A program made the translations under genes and the position numbers. Below the pieces are notes generated by a model that saw only the letters and a list, made by a program, of their open reading frames with translations, searched no databases and was not told the origin of the DNA. From Acidaminococcus fermentans DSM 20731 (GTDB lineage Bacteria > Bacillota > Negativicutes > Acidaminococcales > Acidaminococcaceae), in NCBI RefSeq assembly GCF_000025305.1, contig NC_013740.1, positions 248,001 to 312,000 of the forward strand: a stretch of DNA of 64,000 nt, in the 5' to 3' direction. Below, piece by piece: positions 34,021 to 43,265 of the stretch (position 1 is the stretch's first letter; each line of letters opens with the position of its first letter).

Positions 34021-34584
34021 CTATTCCACCACAATATACAGCACCGGCGTCCCTTCCGGCAGGGTCAGTCCGCAACTTCCTTCCGGAGGCAGGACGTAGA
34101 GGGTATCCTGCTCCAGGGGCTTCCCGTCCAAAACAGCGCCTTTCAGCTGGGCATCCGTCAGGAAGGGCACGTAGACGAACCGCCGGGAAGCCGGCTGGAG
34201 GAGACGGCTTCCGGTGACTTTTTCACAGGTGCCGGTATGGCCTTTCCGGACCATCACATTGAAATCCACGGCTTTTCCCACGGAATGGGTGTGCCAGGCT
34301 CCGTCAAAAGAAGCCTGCTCCAGGGGCCCCAGGGTCACCTGCCGGTTCCCGTCTTCCGGGAAAGTCAGGGTGAACCCTCCCCGGAGGGGCAGGATGATCC
34401 GGTTGTAATCCGGCAGCAGGGTGAAATCCGATGCCTCCAGATCCACGGTGGCGGAACTGATCCGGATGAGGAAATCTCTCCGGGCATAGGCACTGCCGGG
34501 AGGATCAATGTAAAATTCAGTGGTGGTGCCTCCGGACCAGCGGGTGGTTACCGCCTGGCTCCGGGAGCGTTTCAGGATATCCAT
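34021..34584 (-). CDS. hutD: HutD/Ves family protein
   Basis: This 187-residue cupin-fold protein has the HutD start LKRSRSQAVTTRWSGGTTTEFYIDP followed by YARRDFLIRISSATVDLEASDFTLLPDYNRIILPLRGGFTL and FDGAWHTHSVGKAVDFNVMVRKG. HutD is conserved in histidine-utilisation loci and is thought to bind formiminoglutamate or urocanate and limit pathway flux; its mechanism is not established. It is divergent from ftcD across a 201-bp gap. Confidence 0.88.
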   Translation of the reverse strand: MDILKRSRSQAVTTRWSGGTTTEFYIDPPGSAYARRDFLIRISSATVDLEASDFTLLPDYNRIILPLRGGFTLTFPEDGNRQVTLGPLEQASFDGAWHTHSVGKAVDFNVMVRKGHTGTCEKVTGSRLLQPASRRFVYVPFLTDAQLKGAVLDGKPLEQDTLYVLPPEGSCGLTLPEGTPVLYIVVE

Positions 34585-34710
34585 AGGATCACCTCATTTG
34601 CAAGAGTCTTTTCCAGTTTCATCCTAGGGAAGGAACGTCCAGAAAGTGTCAAAAAATAAAAATATCGGAAAAAATTGATTTCAGACGTTTTTTAGGCGAA
34701 GAATTCATAC

Positions 34711-34716
34711 TATAAT
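34711..34716 (+). promoter_or_regulatory. -10 box upstream of ftcD
   Basis: TATAAT, with only a weak -35 (TTTTTA at 34690-34695), 70 bp before ftcD. A poor -35 box suggests activator dependence. A small GGCATT/AATGCC hairpin follows in the leader. Confidence 0.45.
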
Positions 34717-34785
34717 AGCAAACAGAGGCATTGGAAATGCCTTTCCGTTGTCAACAAACTACAAGTGACTGATGGAGGTGCCATT

Positions 34786-35691
34786 ATGGCGAAAAAATTG
34801 GTTGAATTTGTTCCGAATTTCAGTGAAGGCCGGGATAAGGAAAAGGTTGAAAAGATCGTTGATGAAGCCCGCAAAATCAAAGGACTGAAGATCCTGGATT
34901 ATTCCAGCGATGCCGACCACAACCGTTCTGTTGTAACCATCATCGGCTCTCCTGAAGCGGTTACCGAAGCAGCCATCAATATGGCGAAAGTCGCCATCCA
35001 GCTGATCGACATGCGGACCCACCATGGGGCTCATCCCCGGTTTGGTGCGGTGGACGTGGTTCCCTTCACTCCCGTTATGGGCGTGACAATGGACGAATGC
35101 GTGGCCATTGCCAATGCGGTGGGCAAGGCATACGGTGAAATGGGCATCCCCGTTTATCTGTATGAAGACGCCTGCACTAAGGAAGCCCGCCGGAACCTGG
35201 CTGCCGTGCGGAAAGGCCAGTACGAAGGTTTCTTTGAAAAGATCAAGGATCCGGAATGGAAACCGGATTACGGCCCTGCGGTCATGAATGAAAAATCCGG
35301 CTGCTCTGCCGTGGGCGCCCGGGTTCCCCTGGTGGCCTTCAACGTGAACCTGGACTGCAGCGACAAGGCTGTGGCCGATGCCATTGCCAAAAAGGTCCGG
35401 AACATCGGCGGCGGTCTCCACTATGTCAAGGCCATGGGCGTAAAACTGGAAGAACGGAACCAGGTACAGGTTTCCATGAACCTGGTGAACTACGAAAAAT
35501 CCGCCGTGTACCAGGCTTTTGAAATGATCAAGATGGAAGCCCGCCGGTACGGCGTCAATGTAGTGGGCAGTGAAGTCATCGGGACCGTTCCCATGAAGGC
35601 TCTGCTGATGGCTGCGGAATACTATCTGCAGATCGAAAACTTCAATCTGGACGAAATCCTGGAAAAACGGCTGCTGGAACTGGAAGAATAA
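34786..35691 (+). CDS. ftcD: Glutamate formimidoyltransferase
   Basis: This 301-residue enzyme moves the formimino group from formiminoglutamate to tetrahydrofolate in histidine breakdown. The start is the ATG after GGAGGTG (MAKKLVEFVPNFSEGRD). Family motifs are DADHNRSVVTI-like SSDADHNRSVVTIIGSP, TKVAIQLIDMRTHHGAHPRFGAVDVVPF (catalytic His region) and GARVPLVAFNVNL. It is the stand-alone transferase; the deaminase partner is the separate fchA. Codon use is slightly less GC-biased than in neighbours, as in highly expressed genes. It starts the ftcD-fhs-fchA operon. Confidence 0.95.
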   Translation: MAKKLVEFVPNFSEGRDKEKVEKIVDEARKIKGLKILDYSSDADHNRSVVTIIGSPEAVTEAAINMAKVAIQLIDMRTHHGAHPRFGAVDVVPFTPVMGVTMDECVAIANAVGKAYGEMGIPVYLYEDACTKEARRNLAAVRKGQYEGFFEKIKDPEWKPDYGPAVMNEKSGCSAVGARVPLVAFNVNLDCSDKAVADAIAKKVRNIGGGLHYVKAMGVKLEERNQVQVSMNLVNYEKSAVYQAFEMIKMEARRYGVNVVGSEVIGTVPMKALLMAAEYYLQIENFNLDEILEKRLLELEE

Positions 35692-35718
35692 AAGTCGATC
35701 CACAGAGGAGGAAATTCG

Positions 35719-37389
35719 ATGCTGAGCGATATCGAGATTGCACAAAAAAACGTCATGGAACCCATCAGCAAGATTGCTGACAAAGTGGGGATCCTACCGG
35801 AAGAACTGGAACAGTACGGCCATTACAAAGCCAAGATCTCTCTGGATGTGCTGAAACGTCTGGAAAAGAAACCCGATGGGAAACTGGTCCTGGTGACCGC
35901 CATCACTCCCACCCCTGCCGGGGAAGGGAAATCCACCACCAGCATCGGTCTGGCCCAGGCTCTGAACCGGGTGGGGAAAAAGGCTGTGGTGGCCCTCCGG
36001 GAACCCTCTCTGGGACCTGTGTTCGGGATCAAGGGCGGTGCTGCCGGCGGCGGCTATGCCCAGGTGGTACCCATGGATGACATCAACCTCCATTTCACCG
36101 GAGACATGCACGCCATTACGGCAGCCAACAACCTGCTGTCCGCCATGATCGACAACCACATCCATCACGGGAACGAACTGCGTCTGGATGCCCGGCAGAT
36201 CACCTGGCGCCGGGTCATGGACATGAACGACCGTGCCCTGCGGAACGTGGTGGTGGGCCTGGGGGGCAAAGTCTGCGGCTTCCCCCGTCAGGACGCTTTC
36301 ACCATTACCGTGGCTTCTGAAATCATGGCCATCCTGTGCCTGGCCAAGGATCTGGAAGACCTGAAGGCCCGGTTCGGCCGGATCGTCATCGGCTGTGACC
36401 TGGACGGGAATCCGGTCCATGTGCATCAGCTGGGCTGCGAAGGCGCCATGGCCATGCTGATGAAGGATGCCATCAAACCGAATCTGGTCCAGACCCTGGA
36501 ACATACCCCGGCCATCATCCACGGCGGTCCGTTTGCCAACATCGCCCATGGATGCAACTCCCTGCTGGCCACCAAGATGGCCCTGAAACTGGGAGATATC
36601 GCCATTACGGAAGCCGGCTTCGGTGCGGACCTGGGGGCTGAAAAATTCATGGACATCAAATGCCATTACGGCAATCTGTATCCGGATGCCGTGGTGCTGG
36701 TGGCTACCATCCGTGCCCTGAAGATGCACGGCGGTGTGGCCAAAGCAGACCTGAGCCAGGAAAACGTCCAGGCAGTCAGCGACGGGTTCTCCAACCTGGC
36801 CAAACAGGTGGAAAACATGCGGACCTTCGGTCTGCCGGTACTGGTGGCCATCAACAAATTCGCCACGGATACCCCGGCTGAAATCGACATGCTGCTGCAG
36901 AAATGCGCCAGCTACGGTGTGGAAGTCAGCCTGAACGAATGCTGGGAAAAAGGCGGCGAAGGCGGCATCGACATGGCCAACAAACTGGTGGCCATGCTGG
37001 AAGAACAGAAACCCCAGAAAGTGGAACTGTACGATGTGAACGACACCATTCCCAACAAGCTGAAGGCTATTGTGACCAAGATCTACGGCGGCGACGGCGT
37101 AACCTTTACCCCCAACGCCAAGAAACAGATCAAACAGCTGGAAGACTGGGGTCTGGACAAACTGCCGGTCTGCGTGGCCAAGACCCAGTATTCCCTCAGC
37201 GACAACCCGGCTCTCCTGGGGGCGCCCAAGGGCTTCAAGATCAATGTCCAGGATGTGCGGGTTTCCAATGGGGCAGGGTTCATCGTCTGCCAGACCAGCA
37301 ACATCATGGTGATGCCCGGTCTGCCCAAGAAACCGGCTGCTCTGAAGATGGATATCGACAACAACGGCAAGATTTACGGCCTGTTCTGA
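35719..37389 (+). CDS. fhs: Formate-tetrahydrofolate ligase
   Basis: This 556-residue enzyme interconverts formate, THF and ATP with 10-formyl-THF, ADP and phosphate. [23 protein letters not shown] is the P-loop segment, [26 protein letters not shown] and [22 protein letters not shown] are the family signatures, and length is normal. In amino-acid fermenters it can run towards formate to gain ATP from formyl-THF produced by FtcD and FchA. AGGAGG precedes the ATG; the gap to ftcD is 27 bp. Confidence 0.96.
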   Translation: MLSDIEIAQKNVMEPISKIADKVGILPEELEQYGHYKAKISLDVLKRLEKKPDGKLVLVTAITPTPAGEGKSTTSIGLAQALNRVGKKAVVALREPSLGPVFGIKGGAAGGGYAQVVPMDDINLHFTGDMHAITAANNLLSAMIDNHIHHGNELRLDARQITWRRVMDMNDRALRNVVVGLGGKVCGFPRQDAFTITVASEIMAILCLAKDLEDLKARFGRIVIGCDLDGNPVHVHQLGCEGAMAMLMKDAIKPNLVQTLEHTPAIIHGGPFANIAHGCNSLLATKMALKLGDIAITEAGFGADLGAEKFMDIKCHYGNLYPDAVVLVATIRALKMHGGVAKADLSQENVQAVSDGFSNLAKQVENMRTFGLPVLVAINKFATDTPAEIDMLLQKCASYGVEVSLNECWEKGGEGGIDMANKLVAMLEEQKPQKVELYDVNDTIPNKLKAIVTKIYGGDGVTFTPNAKKQIKQLEDWGLDKLPVCVAKTQYSLSDNPALLGAPKGFKINVQDVRVSNGAGFIVCQTSNIMVMPGLPKKPAALKMDIDNNGKIYGLF

Positions 37390-37408
37390 GCAGGGAGGAA
37401 AAGATCCA

Positions 37409-38029
37409 ATGGAATTGCGCAAACTGACTGTGGAAGGATTCATCAATGAAACGGCGTCTTCTTCTCCGGCTCCCGGAGGGGGCAGCATCGCGGCCCTGAA
37501 CGCATCTTCTTCCGCCGCCCTCATTGCCATGGTGGCCAACCTGACTCTGGGCAAGGAAAAATATGCGGCTGTGGAAGGAGACATGAAGGAAGTGGCTGCC
37601 AAAGCCACTGCCCTGAAGGATGATTTCCTGGCCCTCATCGATGAGGACAGCAATGCCTTCAATAAAATCATGGCTGCCTTTAAAATGCCCAAGGATACGG
37701 ACGAGGCCAAAAAGGCCCGGAGTGCCGCCATCCAGGATGCCACCAAGGGCGCGGCCCTGGTTCCCTTCAAGGTGGGCCAGAAGGCCAACGAACTATTCGC
37801 TCTGGCGGAAACCGTCATCACCAAAGGCAATCAGAATGCCATCACTGATGGGGCAGTAGCCGCCATGAATGCGCGGGCTGCCGTACGGGGAGCCTTCCTC
37901 AATGTGAAGATCAACCTGGGGAGCATCAAGGATGCCCTGTTCGTGGAAGATCTGAAAAAGAGAATGGCGGAAATCGAAAAAGAGGTGGATGCCCGGGAAA
38001 AGGCACTGCTGGATCAGGTGAAGCTGTAA
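37409..38029 (+). CDS. fchA: Formimidoyl-THF cyclodeaminase
   Basis: This 206-residue helical protein releases ammonia from 5-formimino-THF and yields 5,10-methenyl-THF. FINETASSSPAPGGGSIAALNASSSAALIAMVANLT is the diagnostic N-terminal motif, and DEDSNAFNKIMAAFKMPKDTDEAKKAR is the second conserved block. It completes the three-gene one-carbon module. Its expected terminator is represented only by the left half (AAGGGGCTGTGAAATAAT); foreign DNA with a transposase follows. Confidence 0.94.
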   Translation: MELRKLTVEGFINETASSSPAPGGGSIAALNASSSAALIAMVANLTLGKEKYAAVEGDMKEVAAKATALKDDFLALIDEDSNAFNKIMAAFKMPKDTDEAKKARSAAIQDATKGAALVPFKVGQKANELFALAETVITKGNQNAITDGAVAAMNARAAVRGAFLNVKINLGSIKDALFVEDLKKRMAEIEKEVDAREKALLDQVKL

Positions 38030-38061
38030 AAGAAGGGGCTGTGAAATAATAGCTCCATGAA

Positions 38062-38109
38062 AACGAAAGGGACTTTCGATTCTTGTGAATCGAAAGTCCT
38101 TTTTCGTGT
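38062..38109 (+). terminator. Hairpin in front of the transposase gene
   Basis: ACTTTCGATTC/GAATCGAAAGT extended by AACGAAAGG/CCTTTTTCGTGTT. Insertion sequences often carry such a hairpin to block transcription from outside; it could also end the fchA operon. Confidence 0.7.
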
Positions 38110-38124
38110 TAGAATTTAACTGCT

Positions 38125-39702
38125 ATGAAAAACCTAACTGTGTATTATGGTACTCCCAAACAGGGAATTTTACCAGCATTTTTTTCTGAGTGCCTGGATA
38201 TCACAGATCCGGTTTTCACATTTGACAGATTTATGGAGGAAATCGATTTACGCAAATATCTGAGCAAACTTCCTGCTCATGAGTTGGGAAGAATCAGATA
38301 TAATCCCATCAATATGTTGAAAACGGTTCTGTTCGGGTTTATGGATGAAGGATGCATCTCTCTCAGAAAGCTGGAAGACAATTGCAAAGTCAATATCCGC
38401 TATAAATACCTTATGGACGGTAAACACCCGTCCTATCGGACTTTCGGATATTTCATCAATACTGTCCTGATGAATCAAGCTGAATCGCTCTTTTATGAAA
38501 TTACCCAAGAAATCATCACCAAAGAGCATGTGGACCTGGACCACCTCTATATCGATGGCTCCAAATTCGAAGCCAATGCCAACAAATACTCCTGGGTCTG
38601 GAAAAAAGGTACGGAGAAATCGAGATTCCGGCTGTTTGCCAAAATCTCAGCACTCCTGGAAGAAATCAACGAGATGCTGAGCTGTGGTGGACTGAAAGCC
38701 GAAAACAATTCAGAATATGCTCCTGAATATCTGGAGCTCATCCTGAGCAAACTTCACGAAATCTGGGAACTGGACGAGGAAAGATTTGCCCATGGCAAAG
38801 GACACCATAAGAGTCCGGAACAGCGGAATTACGAAAAACTAAAAGTGTATCTGCAGAAACTTAAGGAATATGGAAAGAAATTGAGTATCTGTGGAGAGAA
38901 TCGTAATAGCTATTCTAAAACGGATCATTCAGCTACGTTTATGCGGATTAAGAGAGACTACATGGGAAACGACCAGCTGCTGCCGGCATATAACGTCCAA
39001 GTTGGCATAGCTGATGAATACATAGCGGTCCTTGACGTAAACCAGTACAGATCAGATATGGACTGCTTCGTTCCCCTTCTGGAAAAGTTTTATGAGCACC
39101 ATGGGATCTATCCGAAATATCCAGTAGCTGACGCAGGGTATGGTTCATTCAATAACTATCTGTACTGCAGCGAACATGGGATGGAAGCCTGTATGAAATT
39201 CCCCATGTTCTTCAAAGAAACGACGGACAAGAAGTATCACGAGGACCCATTCCGTGCGGTTAATTTCAAGACGACGGTTGATGGAGCGTTGCTCTGTCCC
39301 AATGGAAAGAAGTTCAAATTCGTCTACAGGAAAAACATTCAAGGCAACCAATATGGCCGTCAGGAAGAAATCTATGAATGTGAGGACTGCAATGGCTGTC
39401 CTTATGCAGAACGTTGCAAGAAAACACCTCATAACAGACGGATCAGCCTGAATCGTGAACTTACAAAGGTCCATGCTGACGTCATCGGACGATTGACAGA
39501 TACCCGCGGATTTCTGCTGAGAAGGAACCGTGCTATCCAGGCAGAAGGTACTTTCGGAGTGATGAAGAACGATCGGGAATATGACCGGATTGTCCGAAGA
39601 GGCATGGATTCAGTGAAAATGGAAGTTTTTCTGGTTTCTATTGGCTTCAACCTGTACAAATACCATAGGAAGCAGCAGGCACATATGGATATGGCAGCTT
39701 AA
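38125..39702 (+). mobile_element. IS1182-type transposase
   Basis: This 525-residue DDE transposase has an N-terminal domain with FDRFMEEIDLRKYLSK and YNPINMLKTVLFGFMDEGCISLRKLEDNCKVNIRYKYLMDGKHPSYRTF, the first catalytic Asp in LDHLYIDGSKFEANANKYSWVWKK, the second in YPVADAGYGSFNNYLYC, a zinc-like cluster CEDCNGCPYAERC, and the Glu in AEGTFGVMKNDREYDR. It looks intact. Codon use and lower GC differ sharply from neighbours, a sign of transfer. I could not define convincing terminal inverted repeats, so the element borders are open. Confidence 0.88.
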
Positions 39703-39794
39703 TTTTAAAAAGCTGAGTTTTGGGGGAAAGGGGGAAAGGGGGAAGTATACCCTTTTTCTCTTGCTTTTTACTGCCAGGAGTAAAAAGAGACAAC

Positions 39795-39846
39795 AAAAAA
39801 GGAGCTGTGAAGAAATGAATCCTCATTTCTTCACAGCCCCTTTTTT
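39795..39846. terminator. Terminator of the sigma-54 regulator remnant, CTGTGAA family
   Basis: AAAAAAGGAGCTGTGAAGAAATGA with complement and T6 on the plus strand, A6 at the other end. The 92 bp between it and the transposase hold only G- and A-rich filler. Confidence 0.85.
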
Positions 39847-40582
39847 ATACTTCAATCCCATACTTCCTTATCCGGTACTGGAGGTTCTGGCGCTGGAGTC
39901 CCAGTTCTTTGGCGGTGCGGGTAATGTTTCCCTGGTTCCGGCGGAGGGCTTCTTCCAGCAGGTACATTTCATAGCTGGCCATTTTTTCTCCCAGGGTCTC
40001 TCCCGGCATGTCCGGGGGCGGATCCTGGGATTTTTTGCGGGACCGGGCCAGGCCCCCCGCTGGGGATTCCTTTGCCGGAGATTCCGTCCAGGGAGCCCGG
40101 ATAAAATCCGGCAGCAGGTCGTCGGTGAGCTCGCTGCCTTCGGACAGGTTCATGGCATGGTCCAGCACATGGAACAATTCCCGGACATTTCCCGGCCAGC
40201 TGTACTGCTGGAGCTGCCACAGGGCTTTGGGGGCGATCCGGGTCAGGGGATAGGCGTACCGGCTGGCACAGCGGCGGAGATAGGCGTGGCACAGGGGCTC
40301 CAGGTCATCGATCCGGTCCCGGAGGGGCGGGAGCTGGAGCACCAGGGTGGCCAGCCGGTAAAACAGGTCTTCCCGGATCTTTCCGGTCCGGACCAGCTGG
40401 AAGGGATCCCGGTTGCAGGTGGAGATCACCCGCACATCCACTTCCCGTTCCCGGGTTTCTCCCACCCGGCGGAAAACCCCTTCCTGGAGGACCCGGAGGA
40501 GTTTGGCCTGCATGGCCGGGCTCATGGAGTTCAGCTCGTCCAAAAACAGGGTTCCTTCATGGGCCGCTTCCAGCAGGGCCCC
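39846..40582 (-). pseudogene. Sigma-54-dependent regulator, N-terminal half deleted
   Basis: The remnant keeps the second half of the AAA+ domain: Walker B GTLFLDELNSMS, LLRVLQEGVFRRVGETREREVDVRVISTCN, the R-finger region REDLFYRLATLVLQLPPLRDR, WPGNVREL, and a Fis-type helix-turn-helix at the C-terminus (NQGNITRTAKELGLQRQNLQYRIRKYGI). The sensor domain, Walker A and the GAFTGA sigma-54 contact are absent. The homology stops at about 40582, where a BCCT transporter fragment begins on the opposite strand. Without these parts it cannot activate transcription. It resembles RocR/BkdR-type activators of amino-acid catabolism and may have controlled the genes to its right. Confidence 0.85.
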
Positions 40583-41473
40583 GGGGTCTGGTTCATCCTG
40601 ACGGCTGTGATTACCGCCACTTTCACTGTGGCTTCCGTACTGGGCATCGACAAGGGCATCAAATGGCTGGCCAACCTGACCACCAAAATCTTCTATGCCC
40701 TGCTGCTCCTGCTGATTGTCATCGGTCCCACAGTCTACATCCTGAACCTCACCAATGTGGGGATGGGGTACTGGCTGGACCGGTTCTGGACCTGGGCCCT
40801 GGACCCCTATCTGGCGGAAGGAAAGGCCCTGGTCACCTGGTGGACCATGTATGACTGGGCCATCTGGATCGCCTATGCCCCTCTTATGGGAATCTTCTTC
40901 GCCATCATCGCCTACGGGCGTACCATCAAACAGTTCCTGCTGATCAACTGGATCCTGCCGGCGGTATTCGGTCTGGTCTGGTTCTCCGTCTGGGGCGGTA
41001 CCGCTCTCCAGTGGCAGATGGATGGCCGGGTGGACATTGTCCAGGCCATCAAGGCCGGGGGCGCCGTGGCCGGTATCTGGACCTTCCTCCAGGCCATTCC
41101 CTTTGGCGGCGTACTGATTCCGGTGATCATCATCACCCTGATCGCGGCATTTTCCACCACGGCGGACACCATGTCCACCACCATTGCAGCCCTGTGCACC
41201 AAAGGGGCCAAACATGATGAAGAACCGGCCCTTTGGCAGAAAGTGGTCTGGGGCGTTTCCATCGGTGCCATTGCGGCCATCATGGTGGCCTTTGGCGGCG
41301 GCGCCCAGGGGGTCGACGGGGTGAAGTTCCTGGCGGCCTGCGGGGGCTTTGTGGTCCTGGCCATCTTCATCCTCCAGGTGGCGGCTGCGGTGAAGGTGTT
41401 CTTTATGGACAAGGAAACCAAAAAGGACATTGTGGACAGTGAAGATCTGATCGAAACACCGGAAGGGAAGTGA
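40583..41473 (+). pseudogene. BCCT family betaine/carnitine-type transporter, N-terminal half deleted
   Basis: Only the C-terminal half remains, beginning at VWFILTAVITATFTVASVLGIDKGIKWLANLT, about residue 235 of a normal BCCT protein of 500-odd residues. Following segments include the BCCT signature area WWTMYDWAIWIAYAPLMGIFFAIIAYGRTIKQF and STTADTMSTTIAAL. BCCT carriers move compounds with a trimethylammonium group, such as betaine, carnitine, choline or ergothioneine-like betaines. The frame upstream stays open only as antisense of the regulator remnant. It ends 4 bp before the lyase gene, so the two were one operon. Confidence 0.87.
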
Positions 41474-41477
41474 GCCC

Positions 41478-43007
41478 ATGGCTGGGACAATTACGCTGGG
41501 ACCAAAGATCGGTCTGGAGGATTTCATGGCGGTGGTCCGTTTCCATGCCCCGGTGGAATTTTCTCCGGAATATTGTGAACGGGTGAACCGTTCCCGGGCG
41601 CTGGTGGAAAAATGGGTGGAAGAGGAAAAAGTCATGTACGGGGTCACCACCGGGTTCGGGGCCCTGTGCACCAAAGCCATCAGTAAGGAAGAAACGGCAA
41701 AACTTCAGGAAAACATCATCCTGTCCCATTCCGTTTCCGTAGGGAAGCCGCTGCCGGAAGAGGCGGTCCGGGGAACGCTGCTGATGATGCTCCAGAACCT
41801 GGGGCAGGGATACAGCGGTGTCCGGCTGGAAGTGCTGGAACAGATCCGGCAGTTCCTGAACCGGGGTATCACCCCCTGGGCTCCGGGGGACGGCAGTGTA
41901 GGGTATCTGAGTCCGGAGGCCCATATGGCCCTGGTGCTGACCGGCCTGGGAAAAGCCTGGTATCAGGGGCAGCTGCTGGAAGGCCGGGAGGCCCTGGAAA
42001 AAGCCGGCCTTGCTCCCCTGGCCCTGGCCTCCAAGGAAGGGCTGGCTCTGGTATCCGGCACCACTTCCCCCACGGCCCTGGGTGCCATCGGGCTCTATGA
42101 CATGCTCCAGGCGGCCCGGTCCGCCGATGTGGTGGGGGCTATGAGCCTGGAGATCCTCCAGGGGGTCATGAATGCCTTCGACCCCCGGGTGATGGCGGTC
42201 CGGCCCCATCCGGATCAGGCCAAAGCGGCGGAAAACGTCCGGAACCTGCTGGCCGATTCCCAGGTGATCGCCGCCGCAAAAGGCAGCCGGGTCCAGGATG
42301 CCCTGTCCCTCCGCTGCATCCCCCAGCTCCATGGAGCGGCCCGGAAGACCCTGGAAGATGCCCGGAAAACCCTGGAAATCGAAATGAATTCCTGCTGCGA
42401 CAACCCCATCCTGTGGCCAGAACCCGGGAATGAAGAGGTGATTTCCGCCTGCAACGCGGATTCCGCCTATGTGGGGATCGCCATGGATGGGTCCTGTATG
42501 GCGGCCACCATGCTGGCCAAAATGTCCGAACGGCGAAACAACCGGCTCATTGACGGAAATCTGTCCGGCTGTCCCTGGTTCCTGATCCAGAACCCGGGGC
42601 TCAATTCCGGGGTGATGATTCCTCAGTACACCCAGGCGGGGCTGCTGAACCAGATGCGGATCCTGTGCACGCCGGCAGTGATCGACAATACCCCCACCTG
42701 CGGGAACCAGGAAGATTATGTGGCCATGGGATACAATGCGGCCAAAAAATCCCTGGCGGTGGCGGAAAAACTGGAATACATCCTGGCCATCGAGCTGCTG
42801 TCCGTCTATGAAGCCCAGCCCTTTGTGGACGGCAGGCTCCGGCGGAGCAGCGCCAGCCGGCAGGTGCTGACGGAAATCAGCAAAGAAGTGCCGGAAATGA
42901 AAGAAGACATGTACCTGTATCCTCACATTGAATTCCTCCGCCGGAAGATCCTTGACGGAAGCCTGGTCCGGTGGGCGGAAACAGGAATGGGAAAAAAACT
43001 GGTGTGA
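41478..43007 (+). CDS. HAL/PAL-fold lyase without MIO cofactor, candidate ergothionase
   Basis: This 509-residue protein is related along its length to histidine ammonia-lyase: YGVTTGFGALCTKAISKEETAKLQENII, LVSGTTSPTALGAIGLYDML, VQDALSLRCIPQLHGAARKTLE, NSCCDNPILWPE and NQEDYVAMGYNAAKKSL. The segment that forms the MIO electrophile differs: true HutH has GSLG-ASG-DLAPLAHM (present in the second copy at 44642), this protein has GSVG-YLSPEAHM, an exact loss of Ala-Ser-Gly plus Asp to Tyr. It cannot form MIO. Known MIO-less members include ergothionase, which eliminates trimethylamine from ergothioneine. The BCCT transporter remnant directly upstream fits a trimethylammonium substrate. Fold and missing triad are seen; substrate is inference. 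Confidence 0.8.
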   Translation: MAGTITLGPKIGLEDFMAVVRFHAPVEFSPEYCERVNRSRALVEKWVEEEKVMYGVTTGFGALCTKAISKEETAKLQENIILSHSVSVGKPLPEEAVRGTLLMMLQNLGQGYSGVRLEVLEQIRQFLNRGITPWAPGDGSVGYLSPEAHMALVLTGLGKAWYQGQLLEGREALEKAGLAPLALASKEGLALVSGTTSPTALGAIGLYDMLQAARSADVVGAMSLEILQGVMNAFDPRVMAVRPHPDQAKAAENVRNLLADSQVIAAAKGSRVQDALSLRCIPQLHGAARKTLEDARKTLEIEMNSCCDNPILWPEPGNEEVISACNADSAYVGIAMDGSCMAATMLAKMSERRNNRLIDGNLSGCPWFLIQNPGLNSGVMIPQYTQAGLLNQMRILCTPAVIDNTPTCGNQEDYVAMGYNAAKKSLAVAEKLEYILAIELLSVYEAQPFVDGRLRRSSASRQVLTEISKEVPEMKEDMYLYPHIEFLRRKILDGSLVRWAETGMGKKLV

Positions 43008-43047
43008 AAAGAGGGGTGCTGCACAGAACGTGCAGCACCTCTTTTTT
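43007..43047 (+). terminator. Terminator, GTGCTGCAC family
   Basis: AGAGGGGTGCTGCAC and complement around AGAAC, T6. Closes the BCCT-lyase operon. Confidence 0.88.
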
Positions 43048-43265
43048 GTCCATAAAACGTCCCCTGCTTTAGTGCAATACTGGAATAAAAAACGACAAAG
43101 TATACTGTATACAATAAAAAGAAAATTCTAAATTATGTCCTGGATGAAAACTTATTTGACATTCTTCTGACATTTTAAGGGTACAATGGACCCGTAAGAC
43201 AAAGGGGATTGCGCAGGAATCCCCGCAAACGGAAAAAAGTGAATAAGAAAAGGAGTGATCAATGT

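Noticed and set aside
38034-39840. GGGGCTGTGAA at 38034 and its complement at 39840 as the terminal inverted repeats of the IS
   Set aside because: The right-hand copy is part of a complete terminator hairpin of the same family found at many other gene ends, so the match is better explained by the terminator family.
39641-41473. A 610-codon plus-strand frame suggesting a longer BCCT protein
   Set aside because: Everything before about 40583 is antisense of the regulator remnant and has no membrane segments, so the transporter is truncated, not extended.
39845-41680. A 611-codon minus-strand frame that appears to fuse the sigma-54 regulator to an N-terminal domain
   Set aside because: Its first 370 codons are antisense of the BCCT fragment and start of the lyase gene; only the C-terminal 245 codons resemble a protein family.
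41478-43007. Calling the first HAL-like gene a histidine ammonia-lyase
   Set aside because: The Ala-Ser-Gly triad needed to build the MIO cofactor is deleted, so ordinary ammonia elimination is not expected.
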